Of a stretch of DNA of 64,000 bases, positions 1 to 8,269 are shown piece by piece. Source of the DNA: a bacterium. GTDB lineage: Bacteria; Bacillota; Clostridia; Oscillospirales; Oscillospiraceae. Within the stretch, counting starts at the first letter, position 1, and every line of letters begins with the position of its first letter. Below the pieces are notes generated by a model. That model saw only the letters and a list, made by a program, of their open reading frames with translations, did not search any database and was not told the origin of the DNA. The position numbers and the translations under genes are program-made. Location: positions 60,062 to 124,061 of the forward strand of contig JAQXJT010000041.1 of assembly GCA_029009095.1 (NCBI GenBank). The letters run 5' to 3'.

Positions 1-1
1 G

Positions 2-562
2 CTGATCCTCCTGTCACGGGAGCTGATCTCCCCGCTGATCTGCGGTTACGCCGCCCTCTCCATCGCCAACGCGGCGGTGGGGAACAACGCCCTGAAAACC
101 GCCGCCAAGCTCACCCACAGCGGTTGCACGCTGCTCCTGGGGGCGCTGGCCACGGCCTTTACCCTTTGGCTATCCGCCATCTCCCTGATCGCGGGCGCCG
201 GCGGGGAGGCGGCGGTGCGCATCACCAAGGCGGTGCTCACCAACGCCCTGCCGGTGGTGGGCAAGGTGCTCTCCGACGCCTCCGGTGCTCTGAGCGCCGC
301 GGCGTCGGCGGTGCGGGGCAGCGCGGGGGTGTTCGGTATGGGCGTGGTGCTCTGTACCTGCATGACCCCCTGCCTCCGTCTGGGCATGAGGCTGCTGGTA
401 TTCAAATTCACGGCGGCGGTGTGCCAGTGCCTTTGCAGCGACCGTCTCTCCTCGCTGCTGGACGCGCTGGGCGAATGCTTTGCCTTGCAGTTGGCGTTGC
501 TGGGCACGGCGGCGCTATCCCTTTTTATCGCGGTGTACTCTCTCATAAAGGTGGTGCTTTGA
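2..562 (+). CDS. spoIIIAE: Stage III sporulation protein AE, 3' part (cut by window edge)
   Basis: Frame open from base 2 to a TGA at 560-562; the start lies outside the window. The visible 186 residues are strongly hydrophobic with several membrane segments and alternating Gly/Ala-rich stretches, as in the C-terminal half of SpoIIIAE. In Bacillus this multi-pass protein is part of the SpoIIIA-SpoIIQ channel between mother cell and forespore, needed for sigma-G activity. The identity is secured by the following genes, which are spoIIIAF, AG and AH in the canonical order. One base separates its stop from the next start, so translation is probably coupled. Confidence 0.88.
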   Translation: MILLSRELISPLICGYAALSIANAAVGNNALKTAAKLTHSGCTLLLGALATAFTLWLSAISLIAGAGGEAAVRITKAVLTNALPVVGKVLSDASGALSAAASAVRGSAGVFGMGVVLCTCMTPCLRLGMRLLVFKFTAAVCQCLCSDRLSSLLDALGECFALQLALLGTAALSLFIAVYSLIKVVL

Positions 563-563
563 T

Positions 564-1037
564 TTGCTCCGAAGCTGGATTATGGGCCTGACCGCCGGGA
601 GCATCCTCTGCGCCTGCGCCAACGCCCTGAACCGCAGCGAAGCGGTGGGGCGGGTGCAGAAGCTCGTAAGCGGCGTGGTGCTGCTCACTCTGCTGCTCTC
701 TCCCCTTGCCAAACCGGACAGCGCGGTCTACGCCGTCTCCCTCTCCTCCTACCGGCAGCGGAGCGCCAGTCTCGCCCAGACGCTCACCGAGCAGGAGAAC
801 TATCTCAACCGGCTGTTCATAGAGCGGGAATGCGGCGCATACATTTTGGACGAGGCGGGCTCTCTGGGGATGGAGGGCAGGGCGGAGGTGAGAGTGAAGT
901 GGCAGGATAACTGCTTTGTGCCCTACTCGGCGGAGCTGTATCTGGGGGAGTCTCCCGCCCGGGAGCGTCTCGCGGCTCTCATCGAGGCGGAGCTGGGGAT
1001 ACCGAGGGAAAGGCAGGTGTGGCATGAAGGAGCTTGA
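564..1037 (+). CDS. spoIIIAF: Stage III sporulation protein AF
   Basis: A 157-residue protein with two N-terminal membrane segments (about residues 5-20 and 35-50) and a soluble C-terminal domain, the SpoIIIAF pattern. Start chosen at TTG 564 because AAAGGTGG lies about 10 bases upstream, inside the spoIIIAE end; ATG 582 is an alternative that would cut the first membrane segment. It belongs to the engulfment-stage channel complex built in the mother cell membrane. The last 14 bases overlap spoIIIAG, so the four genes form one translationally coupled operon. Confidence 0.87.
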   Translation: MLRSWIMGLTAGSILCACANALNRSEAVGRVQKLVSGVVLLTLLLSPLAKPDSAVYAVSLSSYRQRSASLAQTLTEQENYLNRLFIERECGAYILDEAGSLGMEGRAEVRVKWQDNCFVPYSAELYLGESPARERLAALIEAELGIPRERQVWHEGA

Positions 1038-1407
1038 GTGGAGCTCTCTGCGGGATTTTCTGCGGCGCAATATCCCGCTTCTGGCGGTGATCGCCCTGGG
1101 CGCGGCGCTGATGCTGCTGCCCTCGTCCTCCTCGTCCTCTTCGCGCAGCCGGAGGGACACGGGGACGGTGCGCTTTGCCGATGAGGAGGAGCGCCTGGCG
1201 GAGGTGGTCTCCCGGATCGAAGGAGCCGGGGAGAGCTGTGTGCTGCTGAGGATGGGGAAGGATCAGGAGAAAGGCGGCGCCGTGGTGGTGTGTCCCGGGG
1301 CGGACAGCGCCGCCGTGCGGCTGAACATCACCAGGGCGGTGAGCGCCTATACAGGGCTCGGCAGCGACAGGATCATCATTCTGAAATCCAAACAAGGGGG
1401 TACATGA
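1024..1407 (+). CDS. spoIIIAG: Stage III sporulation protein AG (short form)
   Basis: A 127-residue protein: short cytoplasmic N-terminus, one membrane segment (about residues 17-33), a serine run, then a C-terminal region ending in a Val/Ile-rich strand that resembles the ring-building (RBM) fold of SpoIIIAG/AH. In Bacillus SpoIIIAG is near 230 residues and forms a large ring in the intermembrane space; this one lacks most of the linker. ATG 1024 follows AGGCAGGT and gives a sensible start just before the membrane anchor; an earlier in-frame ATG at 916 would run through the spoIIIAF coding region. Function by position and topology rather than strong sequence motifs. Confidence 0.8.
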   Translation: MKELEWSSLRDFLRRNIPLLAVIALGAALMLLPSSSSSSSRSRRDTGTVRFADEEERLAEVVSRIEGAGESCVLLRMGKDQEKGGAVVVCPGADSAAVRLNITRAVSAYTGLGSDRIIILKSKQGGT

Positions 1408-1408
1408 C

Positions 1409-1990
1409 ATGAGAGAAGTGTTTTCTCGGAGAAATTTCAAAAGAAACGCGGCGCTCTCGGCGGTCTTGCTGTTCGTGTGCGGCGCGGCCTGGCTGAACTG
1501 GTCGTTCAACGACCGCTGGGGCAAGGCGGACAACACAATGGTCAAGGCCGAGGACAAAATGACCGCCGCCGTGCAGAACAGCGAGGAGGTCAGCAGTGTG
1601 CTCTCCGCCGGTAAGGCCAGTGGGGAGGAGGGGGAATATTTTGCCAAGGCCCGGCTCACCCGGCAGGAATCCCGGGACGCGGCCCTCTCCCTGCTGGAGA
1701 CGGCGGCCTGCTCGGAGGGCGCCTCTCAGGAAGTGATCGACAGCGCCATGACCAAGATCAGCGTGATGGCCTCCTGGTCCATGCTGGAAAACCAGATCGA
1801 AAACGAGCTGCTGGCTAAGGACTTTGCCGACTGCGTGGTGTATCTGAGCGGCGAGGGCTGCACTGTGGCGGTGCCCGCCCCCGTGGACGGTCTGCCCCAG
1901 GAGGATGTGGCAAAGGTCACGGAGACCGTGATCGCCAACAGCGGCTTTTCTGCCACCGATATCAACATTATCGAGGTCAAAACCTGGTGA
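1409..1990 (+). CDS. spoIIIAH: Stage III sporulation protein AH
   Basis: A 193-residue protein with a basic N-terminus, a single membrane segment (about residues 14-32) and an extracellular domain. The central region around 'SRDAALSLLE' and the C-terminal domain ending with a Val-Ala/Ile-rich strand match SpoIIIAH, whose outer domain binds SpoIIQ across the engulfment space. Starts at ATG 1409, one base after the spoIIIAG stop, with a GGGGG purine stretch upstream. It is the last gene of the spoIIIA operon; a weak hairpin follows at 1998-2023. Confidence 0.88.
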   Translation: MREVFSRRNFKRNAALSAVLLFVCGAAWLNWSFNDRWGKADNTMVKAEDKMTAAVQNSEEVSSVLSAGKASGEEGEYFAKARLTRQESRDAALSLLETAACSEGASQEVIDSAMTKISVMASWSMLENQIENELLAKDFADCVVYLSGEGCTVAVPAPVDGLPQEDVAKVTETVIANSGFSATDINIIEVKTW

Positions 1991-1997
1991 ACTTTTG

Positions 1998-2023
1998 CTT
2001 CCTCGAAAAGTATTTCGGGGAAG
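1998..2023 (+). terminator. Possible terminator after spoIIIAH
   Basis: Eight-base arms CTTCCTCG and CGGGGAAG (one G-U pair) around a 10-base loop, followed by a T-rich but interrupted tail. It sits 8 bases after the spoIIIAH stop. Moderate strength only. Confidence 0.45.
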
Positions 2024-2086
2024 CCTCTTTATTTTTCTCCCCCGGTGTGATATATTAGCTTGTAATTATCCCGGGAGGTATGGATT

Positions 2087-2464
2087 ATGCCTGAACAGAC
2101 TTATATGATTTCCAGCAGCGGCGAGGGGGATGTTTGCGTCTCGGCCGATGTGCTCAACCGGATCGTGTCCACCGCTGTCGGCGAAGTGGACGGCGTGGCG
2201 GGACTCGCCGCCGGCATTGGGCCGGATGTGGCGGAGTATCTGGGCGTGAAAAGCGTGCCGAAGGGCGTCCGCATCGAGATGTCCGATAACGGACTGATGA
2301 ATGTGGACGTGGTGATTTTGGTTCGCTTCGGGTATAAGGTGGCGCAGGTGGCCGAACAGGTGCAGCAGCATGTCATCGCCTCCATGGACGCCATCACCGG
2401 CATAAAGTCCGTGGTCAATGTGCATGTGACCGGCATTTCTTTTGAGAAGGCGGAGATCAAATGA
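2087..2464 (+). CDS. Asp23/Gls24 family envelope stress response protein
   Basis: A 125-residue acidic protein of the Asp23/Gls24 (DUF322) family: N-terminal 'VSADVLNRIVSTAV', a GV(A)GLA turn, a Val-Asp-Val strand and the C-terminal 'VVNVHVTGISFE' strand. Family members associate with the membrane or act in envelope stress. In Firmicutes one such gene typically precedes nusB, as here. GGAGG with 8-base spacing selects ATG 2087. A possible promoter -10 TATATT is at 2051-2056 but its -35 is weak. Its ATGA stop/start overlap with nusB indicates coupling. Confidence 0.9.
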   Translation: MPEQTYMISSSGEGDVCVSADVLNRIVSTAVGEVDGVAGLAAGIGPDVAEYLGVKSVPKGVRIEMSDNGLMNVDVVILVRFGYKVAQVAEQVQQHVIASMDAITGIKSVVNVHVTGISFEKAEIK

Positions 2465-2922
2465 GAGAGACGATGACGAGAACCGCCGCCCGCCGTCTGG
2501 CCGTGCAGCTGGTGTTTGCCGCCGCAGCCGGCACCGATCTGAGCGTGGAGGACTTTTTCCAAAGCGACTACTACAGCGCCCTCCCACCGGAGGACGAACT
2601 CTTTGCCGAAGCCCCTGACGAGAAGCAGCGCGCCTACATCACCGCGCTGGTAGAGGGCGTCGCCGGGCACGTCAACGAACTGGACGGCTACATCGAGAAG
2701 TATTCCCGGGGCTGGAAGCTCAACAGGATCTCACGCACGGCCCTGTCCGTGCTCCGCTGCGCTCTCTACGAGATCCTCTATATGGACGAGGAGGATGTGC
2801 CCGACTCCGTAGCCGTCAACGAGGCGGTGGAGCTGGCCAAGGGCTTTGACGAGCCGGAGACCGTGAGCTTCATCAACGGAATTCTCGGCAGCTTTCTGCG
2901 CGAACGCGAAACGGCAGAGTAA
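2461..2922 (+). CDS. nusB: Transcription antitermination factor NusB
   Basis: A 153-residue all-helical protein with the NusB signature: N-terminal 'TRTAARRLAVQLVFA', a central 'WKLNRISRTALSVLRCALYEI' type helix pair and the C-terminal 'VAVNEAVELAKGFDEPETVSFINGILG' block (quoted in parts). NusB binds boxA RNA with NusE/S10 and supports antitermination on rRNA operons. ATG 2461 overlaps the previous stop by four bases, and its stop overlaps the xseA start (TAATG). Confidence 0.95.
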   Translation: MRETMTRTAARRLAVQLVFAAAAGTDLSVEDFFQSDYYSALPPEDELFAEAPDEKQRAYITALVEGVAGHVNELDGYIEKYSRGWKLNRISRTALSVLRCALYEILYMDEEDVPDSVAVNEAVELAKGFDEPETVSFINGILGSFLRERETAE

Positions 2923-4136
2923 TGGACGGGAACATCAGCTCCGTCAGCGAGCTCAACGCCCATATCAAGGCGCTGCTGGACGGGGATGGGAGCCTCCGGA
3001 ACGTTACTGTCCGGGGCGAACTCTCCAATTATAAGGTGTACCCCTCGGGGCATCATTATTTCACCCTGAAAGACAAGGACAGCTCTCTCCGCTGCGTGAT
3101 GTTCCGCAGCGCGGCGGCCAAGGTCCCCTTCACGGGGGAGAACGGCATGGGCGTGATCTGCCGGGGGAGCGTCACGGTGTTTCCACGGGACGGGGCCTAC
3201 CAGCTCTATGTCACCCACATGAGCGTGGACGGGGTAGGCGACCTCTTCGCCGCCTATGAGCAGCTCAAGGAGCGGCTGCGCGGGGAGGGGTTGTTCGATC
3301 GCGAACATAAGAAGCCCCTCCCTGCTTTTCCCCGGCGCATCGCGGTGATCACCTCCGGGGCAGGGGCCGCCGTGCGGGACGTGATCCGCGTGCTGGGCAA
3401 GCGCTGGCCGCTGAGCAAGGTCATCGTGCTGCCCGTGCGGGTGCAGGGCAGGGAGGCTCCCCCGGAGATCGTGGGGGCCATCCGCTACGCCAACCGTTAC
3501 GAGGTGGCCGATCTGATCATCACCGGCCGGGGCGGCGGCTCGCTGGAAGACCTTTGGGCCTTTAACGACGAGCGCGTGGCCCGGGCTATCTACGACTCCC
3601 GCATTCCGGTGATCTCCGCCGTGGGACACGAGCCGGATGTGACCATCAGCGACTTTGTGGCGGACCTGCGGGCGGCCACGCCCTCCAACGCCGCCGAGCT
3701 GGCGGTGCCCGATCAAACCGATGTTTATGACCGTCTCCGCTCCCTGCGTATCCGCATGGAGCAGGTGATGGAAAAGCGTCTTGCCCTGCTGGCAAGGCGG
3801 GTGGAGGAGCTCCGTACCCGCCGGGTCATGGAGGATCCGACGGTGTATCTGGACGGAAAGCGCCAGGAGGCCGACAGGCTGTACGAGCGTCTTGTCTCCG
3901 CCCAGGAGCGGAAGCTCAACCAGGAACGACAGAGATATATCAGACTGTGCGCGTCCCTGGACGCGATGAGCCCGCTGAAAGTCCTCTCCCGGGGCTACAG
4001 CGTGGTCAGGGACGCCAATGGAGCGGTCGTCCGCGACGCCGCCTCGCTCTCTGTGGGAGAGCGGCTGCGGGTGACCATGTCCCACGGCCAGGCGGAATGC
4101 CGCGTGGAAAACGTCCGGGAGGACGACTCCCGGTGA
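2922..4136 (+). CDS. xseA: Exodeoxyribonuclease VII large subunit
   Basis: A 404-residue protein of usual length. The N-terminal OB-fold (about residues 1-100) carries the 'SGHHYFTLKD' and 'GDGAYQLYV'-type segments; the catalytic core has 'PFPRRIAVITS', 'GRGGGSLEDLWAFNDE' and 'SAVGHEPDVTISDFVADLRAATPS' hallmarks, followed by a long coiled-coil region and a short C-terminal domain with 'LKVLSRGYSVV'. With XseB it degrades single-stranded DNA to oligonucleotides in repair. Start overlaps the nusB stop. Unusually, its partner xseB is separated from it by a lipoprotein gene. Confidence 0.96.
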   Translation: MDGNISSVSELNAHIKALLDGDGSLRNVTVRGELSNYKVYPSGHHYFTLKDKDSSLRCVMFRSAAAKVPFTGENGMGVICRGSVTVFPRDGAYQLYVTHMSVDGVGDLFAAYEQLKERLRGEGLFDREHKKPLPAFPRRIAVITSGAGAAVRDVIRVLGKRWPLSKVIVLPVRVQGREAPPEIVGAIRYANRYEVADLIITGRGGGSLEDLWAFNDERVARAIYDSRIPVISAVGHEPDVTISDFVADLRAATPSNAAELAVPDQTDVYDRLRSLRIRMEQVMEKRLALLARRVEELRTRRVMEDPTVYLDGKRQEADRLYERLVSAQERKLNQERQRYIRLCASLDAMSPLKVLSRGYSVVRDANGAVVRDAASLSVGERLRVTMSHGQAECRVENVREDDSR

Positions 4137-4150
4137 AAAGGAGGCTATCC

Positions 4151-5158
4151 ATGAAACGGTCCGTAAAAGTGCTGCTGTGTGTACTCTGTTTCGCCCTGCT
4201 CTGCGGCTGCGGAACAAAGAAGGACGGCCCGGCGGCTGAAACTCCCGCTCCCGGCACGGCCGGCGAACCTACCGCCACCCCCGCACCGACTCCCGCACCC
4301 ACCGCAGAGCCTGCGCCCACGCCCGCGCCCACGCCCGAACCAACCCCGTCTCCCGCGCCTATGAGCCTGCTCTACCAGGGGGCGGAGGTCAACAGCGTCA
4401 CGGTGCTCACCGGTGCGGAGTTCACGCTCAGCGCGGACACCGGAGGCGCCGGGGGGGAAGTGGTCTTTTCCAGCGATAACGAGGCCGTGGCGGTCTGCGA
4501 CAGGGAAGGGCGCGTCCACGCCGTGGCGGAGGGCACCGCCAACATCACCGCGTCGTTGGGCGGGCAGAGCAGCGTGTGCAAAGTCACGGTGACCAGGCCC
4601 ACCAATCCCACCGTCGCCATCTGTTTTCTGGGCAAACCCATCTACGACTTCACCATGAACGCCACCGCCAACGAGACCATCCAGCTCAAGGCCGACGTGC
4701 AGCCCTCCGGCGCAGGGGGCGTGGTATGGTCCACCACCGATGAAAAGATCGCCACCGTCTCCTCGGATGGCCTTGTAACGGCCCTGTCCGAGGGCTCCTG
4801 CCAGGTGGTCTGCACCTGCGGGGAGAGCAGCACCAGGTGCTGGGTGCGCGTCAAGGGGCAGCGCCCCGCCTATACCGCCGCCGACCAGGCGTCTGCGGGC
4901 ACCGAGCCCGCGCTGATGATCACCTTTGCCGGGTATCTGAACACGGACTTCACCATCGGCGAGGGGCAGAGCATCGACATGAATTACAAGCTCTACAATA
5001 CCGACACCACCGAGAGCGTCAGCTGGAGCGTGAAGGATCCCGCCATTGCCACCGTGGACATGAACGGCATGGTCACCGGCGTCAAGGAGGGCAACACGGA
5101 GCTGTACGCCACCTGCGGGGCCTTGAAGGCCACCTGCATCGTCCGCGTCACCAAATGA
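4151..5158 (+). CDS. Lipoprotein with Big2 (Ig-like) repeats
   Basis: Predicted surface lipoprotein of 335 residues: signal peptide with lipobox ending at Cys (LLCGC, near residue 18), a 45-residue linker almost entirely of Pro, Thr, Ala and Glu repeats, then three BIG2-type Ig-like domains recognisable by 'VVFSSDNEAVAVCD..GRVHAVAEGTANITA', 'VWSTTDEKIATVSSDG' and 'SWSVKDPAIATVDMNG' segments. GGAGG 8 bases upstream fixes ATG 4151. Big2 domains occur in adhesins and wall-associated proteins; the ligand is unknown. It sits in the middle of the xseA/xseB pair, which is unusual, and is probably co-transcribed with them. Confidence 0.85.
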   Translation: MKRSVKVLLCVLCFALLCGCGTKKDGPAAETPAPGTAGEPTATPAPTPAPTAEPAPTPAPTPEPTPSPAPMSLLYQGAEVNSVTVLTGAEFTLSADTGGAGGEVVFSSDNEAVAVCDREGRVHAVAEGTANITASLGGQSSVCKVTVTRPTNPTVAICFLGKPIYDFTMNATANETIQLKADVQPSGAGGVVWSTTDEKIATVSSDGLVTALSEGSCQVVCTCGESSTRCWVRVKGQRPAYTAADQASAGTEPALMITFAGYLNTDFTIGEGQSIDMNYKLYNTDTTESVSWSVKDPAIATVDMNGMVTGVKEGNTELYATCGALKATCIVRVTK

Positions 5159-5179
5159 GCGGCACTGACAAGGAGAACC

Positions 5180-5413
5180 ATGGAAGAGAAAAACACTTTT
5201 GAACAGTCTCTGGAGCGGCTGGAGGTCATCGTCCGCTCGCTGGAGCGGGGGGATGCGCCGCTGGAGGAGTCGCTGAAGCTCTTTGAGGAGGGCGCGGGGC
5301 TTGTCGAGCGGTGCCAGAAGCAGCTGGACGAGGCCGAACAGGTGGTGCGCCGGCTGAAAAAGGGCGCCGACGGGTCCCCCGAGGAGCTGCCTTTCGATGC
5401 GGAGGACGAGTGA
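5180..5413 (+). CDS. xseB: Exodeoxyribonuclease VII small subunit
   Basis: A 77-residue helical protein with the family pattern 'FEQSLERLEVIVRSLERGD.PLEESLKLFEEG..L...C...L' followed by an acidic tail. It caps the coiled coil of XseA in exonuclease VII. ATG 5180 has AAGGAG upstream. Its TGA overlaps the ispA ATG by one base. Confidence 0.95.
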   Translation: MEEKNTFEQSLERLEVIVRSLERGDAPLEESLKLFEEGAGLVERCQKQLDEAEQVVRRLKKGADGSPEELPFDAEDE

Positions 5414-6288
5414 TGGAACCCCGGTTGCTTTACGAGAACCGGCTGGCCGCCGTCAACGAGGCGCTGGAGAACTGTTTCACGGAGGGCTGCCCCCAGCAAG
5501 GGCTGCTGGAGGCCATGCGCTACTCCCTGCTCTCCGGGGGAAAGCGGATCCGCCCGGTGCTGCTGCTCTCTTTCTGCGAGCAGTGCGGCGGCAGCGCGGA
5601 GGACGCCATGGGCGCGGCCTGCGCCGTGGAGATGCTCCACACCTATTCCCTGATCCACGATGATCTGCCCGCCATGGATAACGACACCCTGCGCCGTGGC
5701 CGTCCCACCTGCCATGTGGTCTATGGGGAGGGCAACGCCCTGTTGGCCGGAGACGCCTTGCAGGCGGCGGCCTTCCACACGCTGCTCTCCGGCGGGGGCG
5801 AGAGCGCCCTCCTCGCCCGGGCCGCGCTGCTGCTGGCCGAGGCGGCCGGGGAGCGGGGCATGTGCGGGGGGCAGTATCTGGACACCGACGGAGGAGAGCG
5901 CGGGCAGAGCGAAGAGAGCTTGCGAGTGCTCCACTCCATGAAGACCGGCGCACTGCTGCGGGCCGCCTGCTGCATGGGCGTGGTGCTGGGACGGGGCAGC
6001 GAGGAACAGTACCGCGCCGCCGCGGCCTACGCGGAGAACGTCGGCATGGCCTTCCAAATCCGGGACGACGTGCTGGACGGCACCTCCACCGAGGAGGTCC
6101 TCGGTAAGAACGTTGGATCGGACGCGGAGAACGGGAAGGTCACGTTCCTGACTCTCTTCGGGGAGACGGGCTGCGAAAAGCGCATCGCAGACTATACGGA
6201 CGCGGCCGTTCAGGCCGTGGAGGGGGTGTTCCCCGACGCTGCCTTTCTCGTCTGGCTTGCCCGGATGCTCTCCAAAAGGGAGAAATGA
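5413..6288 (+). CDS. ispA: Polyprenyl (farnesyl/geranyl) diphosphate synthase
   Basis: A 291-residue prenyltransferase that condenses isopentenyl diphosphate with allylic diphosphates to give short-chain polyprenyl diphosphates for quinone, peptidoglycan carrier and other isoprenoids. The first Asp-rich motif is 'LIHDDLPAMDNDTLRRGRPT' and the second 'FQIRDDVLD', both intact; 'GGKRIRP' and the 'KTGALLRA' block are also present. Start at ATG 5413 overlaps the xseB stop. It precedes dxs, which supplies isoprenoid precursors, but an intrinsic terminator separates them. Confidence 0.95.
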   Translation: MEPRLLYENRLAAVNEALENCFTEGCPQQGLLEAMRYSLLSGGKRIRPVLLLSFCEQCGGSAEDAMGAACAVEMLHTYSLIHDDLPAMDNDTLRRGRPTCHVVYGEGNALLAGDALQAAAFHTLLSGGGESALLARAALLLAEAAGERGMCGGQYLDTDGGERGQSEESLRVLHSMKTGALLRAACCMGVVLGRGSEEQYRAAAAYAENVGMAFQIRDDVLDGTSTEEVLGKNVGSDAENGKVTFLTLFGETGCEKRIADYTDAAVQAVEGVFPDAAFLVWLARMLSKREK

Positions 6289-6316
6289 ATATTCTCTAAG
6301 ATTGATACTTTTATGC

Positions 6317-6357
6317 AAAAAGCCACCTCTTTGCTCTTGTAATGAGGCGGCTTTTTT
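6317..6357 (+). terminator. Intrinsic terminator after ispA
   Basis: Inverted repeat AAGCC-CCTC / GAGG-GGCTT with one unpaired base per arm, a 14-base loop and a run of six T. It closes the xseA-xseB-ispA operon 28 bases after the ispA stop. Confidence 0.8.
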
Positions 6358-6386
6358 GCTATGATGGGGGATGAACTATGTATAAT
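6356..6386 (+). promoter_or_regulatory. Predicted sigma-A promoter of dxs operon
   Basis: TTGCTA (6356-6361) and TATAAT (6381-6386) with a 19-base spacer, directly after the ispA terminator. Transcription would begin near 6393. Because TTG 6386 lies within the -10 box, it cannot be the dxs start. Confidence 0.6.
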
Positions 6387-6418
6387 TGGTTTACTTTACA
6401 GATATAGAGGGCAACACT

Positions 6419-8269
6419 TTGAATATATTGAATGGACTCCGCTCCCGCTCGGATCTGCTGGCGCTGGAGGATGAGGAGCTTTTGCAGCTCTGCGTGGAGC
6501 TGCGGGAATTTCTGGTGGACAAAGTCTCCGCCACGGGCGGGCACCTGGCCTCCAATCTGGGGGCCGTGGAACTGACTGTGGCGCTGCACCGGGTCTATGA
6601 CCCGGCGGTGGATCGTATTCTCTTCGACGTGGGCCACCAGAGCTATGTGCATAAGATCCTCACCGGCCGCGCCGGGGAGTTCGACACCCTGCGTCAGTTC
6701 GGGGGCCTTGCCGGCTTCCCCAAGCCCGCCGAGAGCGTGTGCGACCCCTTTGTGGCGGGCCACGCCTCCGACGCCGTCTCCGTGGCGCTGGGCATGGCCC
6801 GGGCGAGGACGCTGAAGAAGATGGATTATCAGGTGGTGGCCGTCGTGGGCGACGGCGCCCTTACCGGCGGACTGAGCTATGAGGGACTCTGCGATCTGGG
6901 GCAGAGCGGCGAGCCCATGGTCGTAGTGCTCAACGACAACGGCATGGCCATCAACCCCAACGTGGGCGGCATGGCCAGCTGGCTCAGCCGCGCCCGGGTC
7001 AATCCCGCCTATCTGGATTTCAAGCGGCAGTATTACCAGGTGATGAAGGCTTTCCCCGAGATACGCAAGCTGCTGCACCGGGGCAAGGAATGGGTCAAGG
7101 ACAAGACCCTGCCCGGCACGATTTTTGACGATCTGGGGCTTTATTACATGGGCCCTGTGGACGGACACAACGTGGTGGAGCTGGAAAAGCAGCTGCGCTG
7201 GGCCAGGGAGATGGGGCAGAGCGTCCTTTTGCATGTGACCACCGTGAAGGGAAAGGGTGTGCCCTATGCCGAGGAAAACCCCCACATCTTCCACGGGGTG
7301 GGCCCCTTTGACGGGAAAAGCGGCCGGGTACCCACAGGGGGCGAGACGTTCTCCTCCGTGTTCGGCAGGGAGCTGTGCCGCCTGGCGGAGAAGGATGAGC
7401 GGCTCTGCGCCGTGACGGCGGCCATGGCCGATGGGACCGGCCTGGCGGACTTTGCCGCCCGCTTCCCCAAACGGTTTTTCGACGTGGGCATCGCCGAGGA
7501 GCACGCCGTGGCTCTGTGCGGCGGCATGGCCCGGCAGGGACTCCTCCCCGTCTTCGCGGTGTATTCCACCTTTTTGCAGCGCTCTTTCGATATGCTCATC
7601 GAGGATATCGCGCTGATGGGACTCCACGCTGTCTTTGCCGTGGACCGCAGCGGTCTGGTGGGCGCAGACGGGGAGACTCATCAGGGCAGCTTCGATCTGG
7701 CCTATCTGGGCGCCGTGCCCGGTATGAAGATCTTTGCCCCCGCTTCCTTCGCGGAACTGAGGGACATGCTGCGCGCGGCGGTGGAGGAGAACGGCCCGGC
7801 GGCGGTCTGTTACCCACGGGGCTGTGAGGGACAGTGGACGGATGGCTGGGACGGCGGCGCCGCCACCGTGCTCCGGGAGGGGGACGACCTGACGCTGGTG
7901 TGCCACGGCGTTCTGATCAACGAAACCCTGCGGGCGGCGGATCTGCTGGAGGAAAAAGGCGTCCGGGCGGAGGTCGTCAAGCTCAACACCATTGAGCCGC
8001 TGGGCACGGAAACGGTGCTCTCCTCTCTCCGGAAGACCGGCCGTCTGCTCTGTGCCGGGGAGTGCTGCCGCAGCGGCAGCCCCGGACTGCGACTGCTGGC
8101 CGCCGCGGCGGAGCAAGGCTGTGCTCTCCGTAAAGCCAGACTGCTGGATCTGGGCGACGGTGTCGTGAAGCACGGCTCCGTCCCACAGCTGCGGCGGATG
8201 CTGGGACTGGACGCCGAGGGAATGGCGAAAACAGTGGAGGACATGCTGCATGAAGAAGATCCGACTTGA
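6419..8269 (+). CDS. dxs: 1-deoxy-D-xylulose-5-phosphate synthase
   Basis: A thiamine diphosphate enzyme joining pyruvate and glyceraldehyde 3-phosphate in the first step of the MEP isoprenoid pathway. Seen: 'GGHLASNLGAVELTVALH' near the N-terminus, 'FDVGHQSYVHKILTGR', the TPP/Mg motif 'VVGDGALTGGLSYEGL...NDNGMAI', and the transketolase pyrimidine-binding domain with 'FFDVGIAEEHAVALCGG' and 'DRSGLVGADGETHQGSFD'. About 616 residues, normal length. TTG 6419 is preferred: AGAGGG lies 7 bases upstream and it is downstream of the predicted transcription start. Overlaps tlyA by 20 bases. Confidence 0.95.
   Translation: MNILNGLRSRSDLLALEDEELLQLCVELREFLVDKVSATGGHLASNLGAVELTVALHRVYDPAVDRILFDVGHQSYVHKILTGRAGEFDTLRQFGGLAGFPKPAESVCDPFVAGHASDAVSVALGMARARTLKKMDYQVVAVVGDGALTGGLSYEGLCDLGQSGEPMVVVLNDNGMAINPNVGGMASWLSRARVNPAYLDFKRQYYQVMKAFPEIRKLLHRGKEWVKDKTLPGTIFDDLGLYYMGPVDGHNVVELEKQLRWAREMGQSVLLHVTTVKGKGVPYAEENPHIFHGVGPFDGKSGRVPTGGETFSSVFGRELCRLAEKDERLCAVTAAMADGTGLADFAARFPKRFFDVGIAEEHAVALCGGMARQGLLPVFAVYSTFLQRSFDMLIEDIALMGLHAVFAVDRSGLVGADGETHQGSFDLAYLGAVPGMKIFAPASFAELRDMLRAAVEENGPAAVCYPRGCEGQWTDGWDGGAATVLREGDDLTLVCHGVLINETLRAADLLEEKGVRAEVVKLNTIEPLGTETVLSSLRKTGRLLCAGECCRSGSPGLRLLAAAAEQGCALRKARLLDLGDGVVKHGSVPQLRRMLGLDAEGMAKTVEDMLHEEDPT

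Noticed and set aside
6386-6418. TTG 6386 as start of dxs
   Set aside because: It lies within the predicted -10 box and lacks a ribosome site; TTG 6419 has AGAGGG at proper distance.
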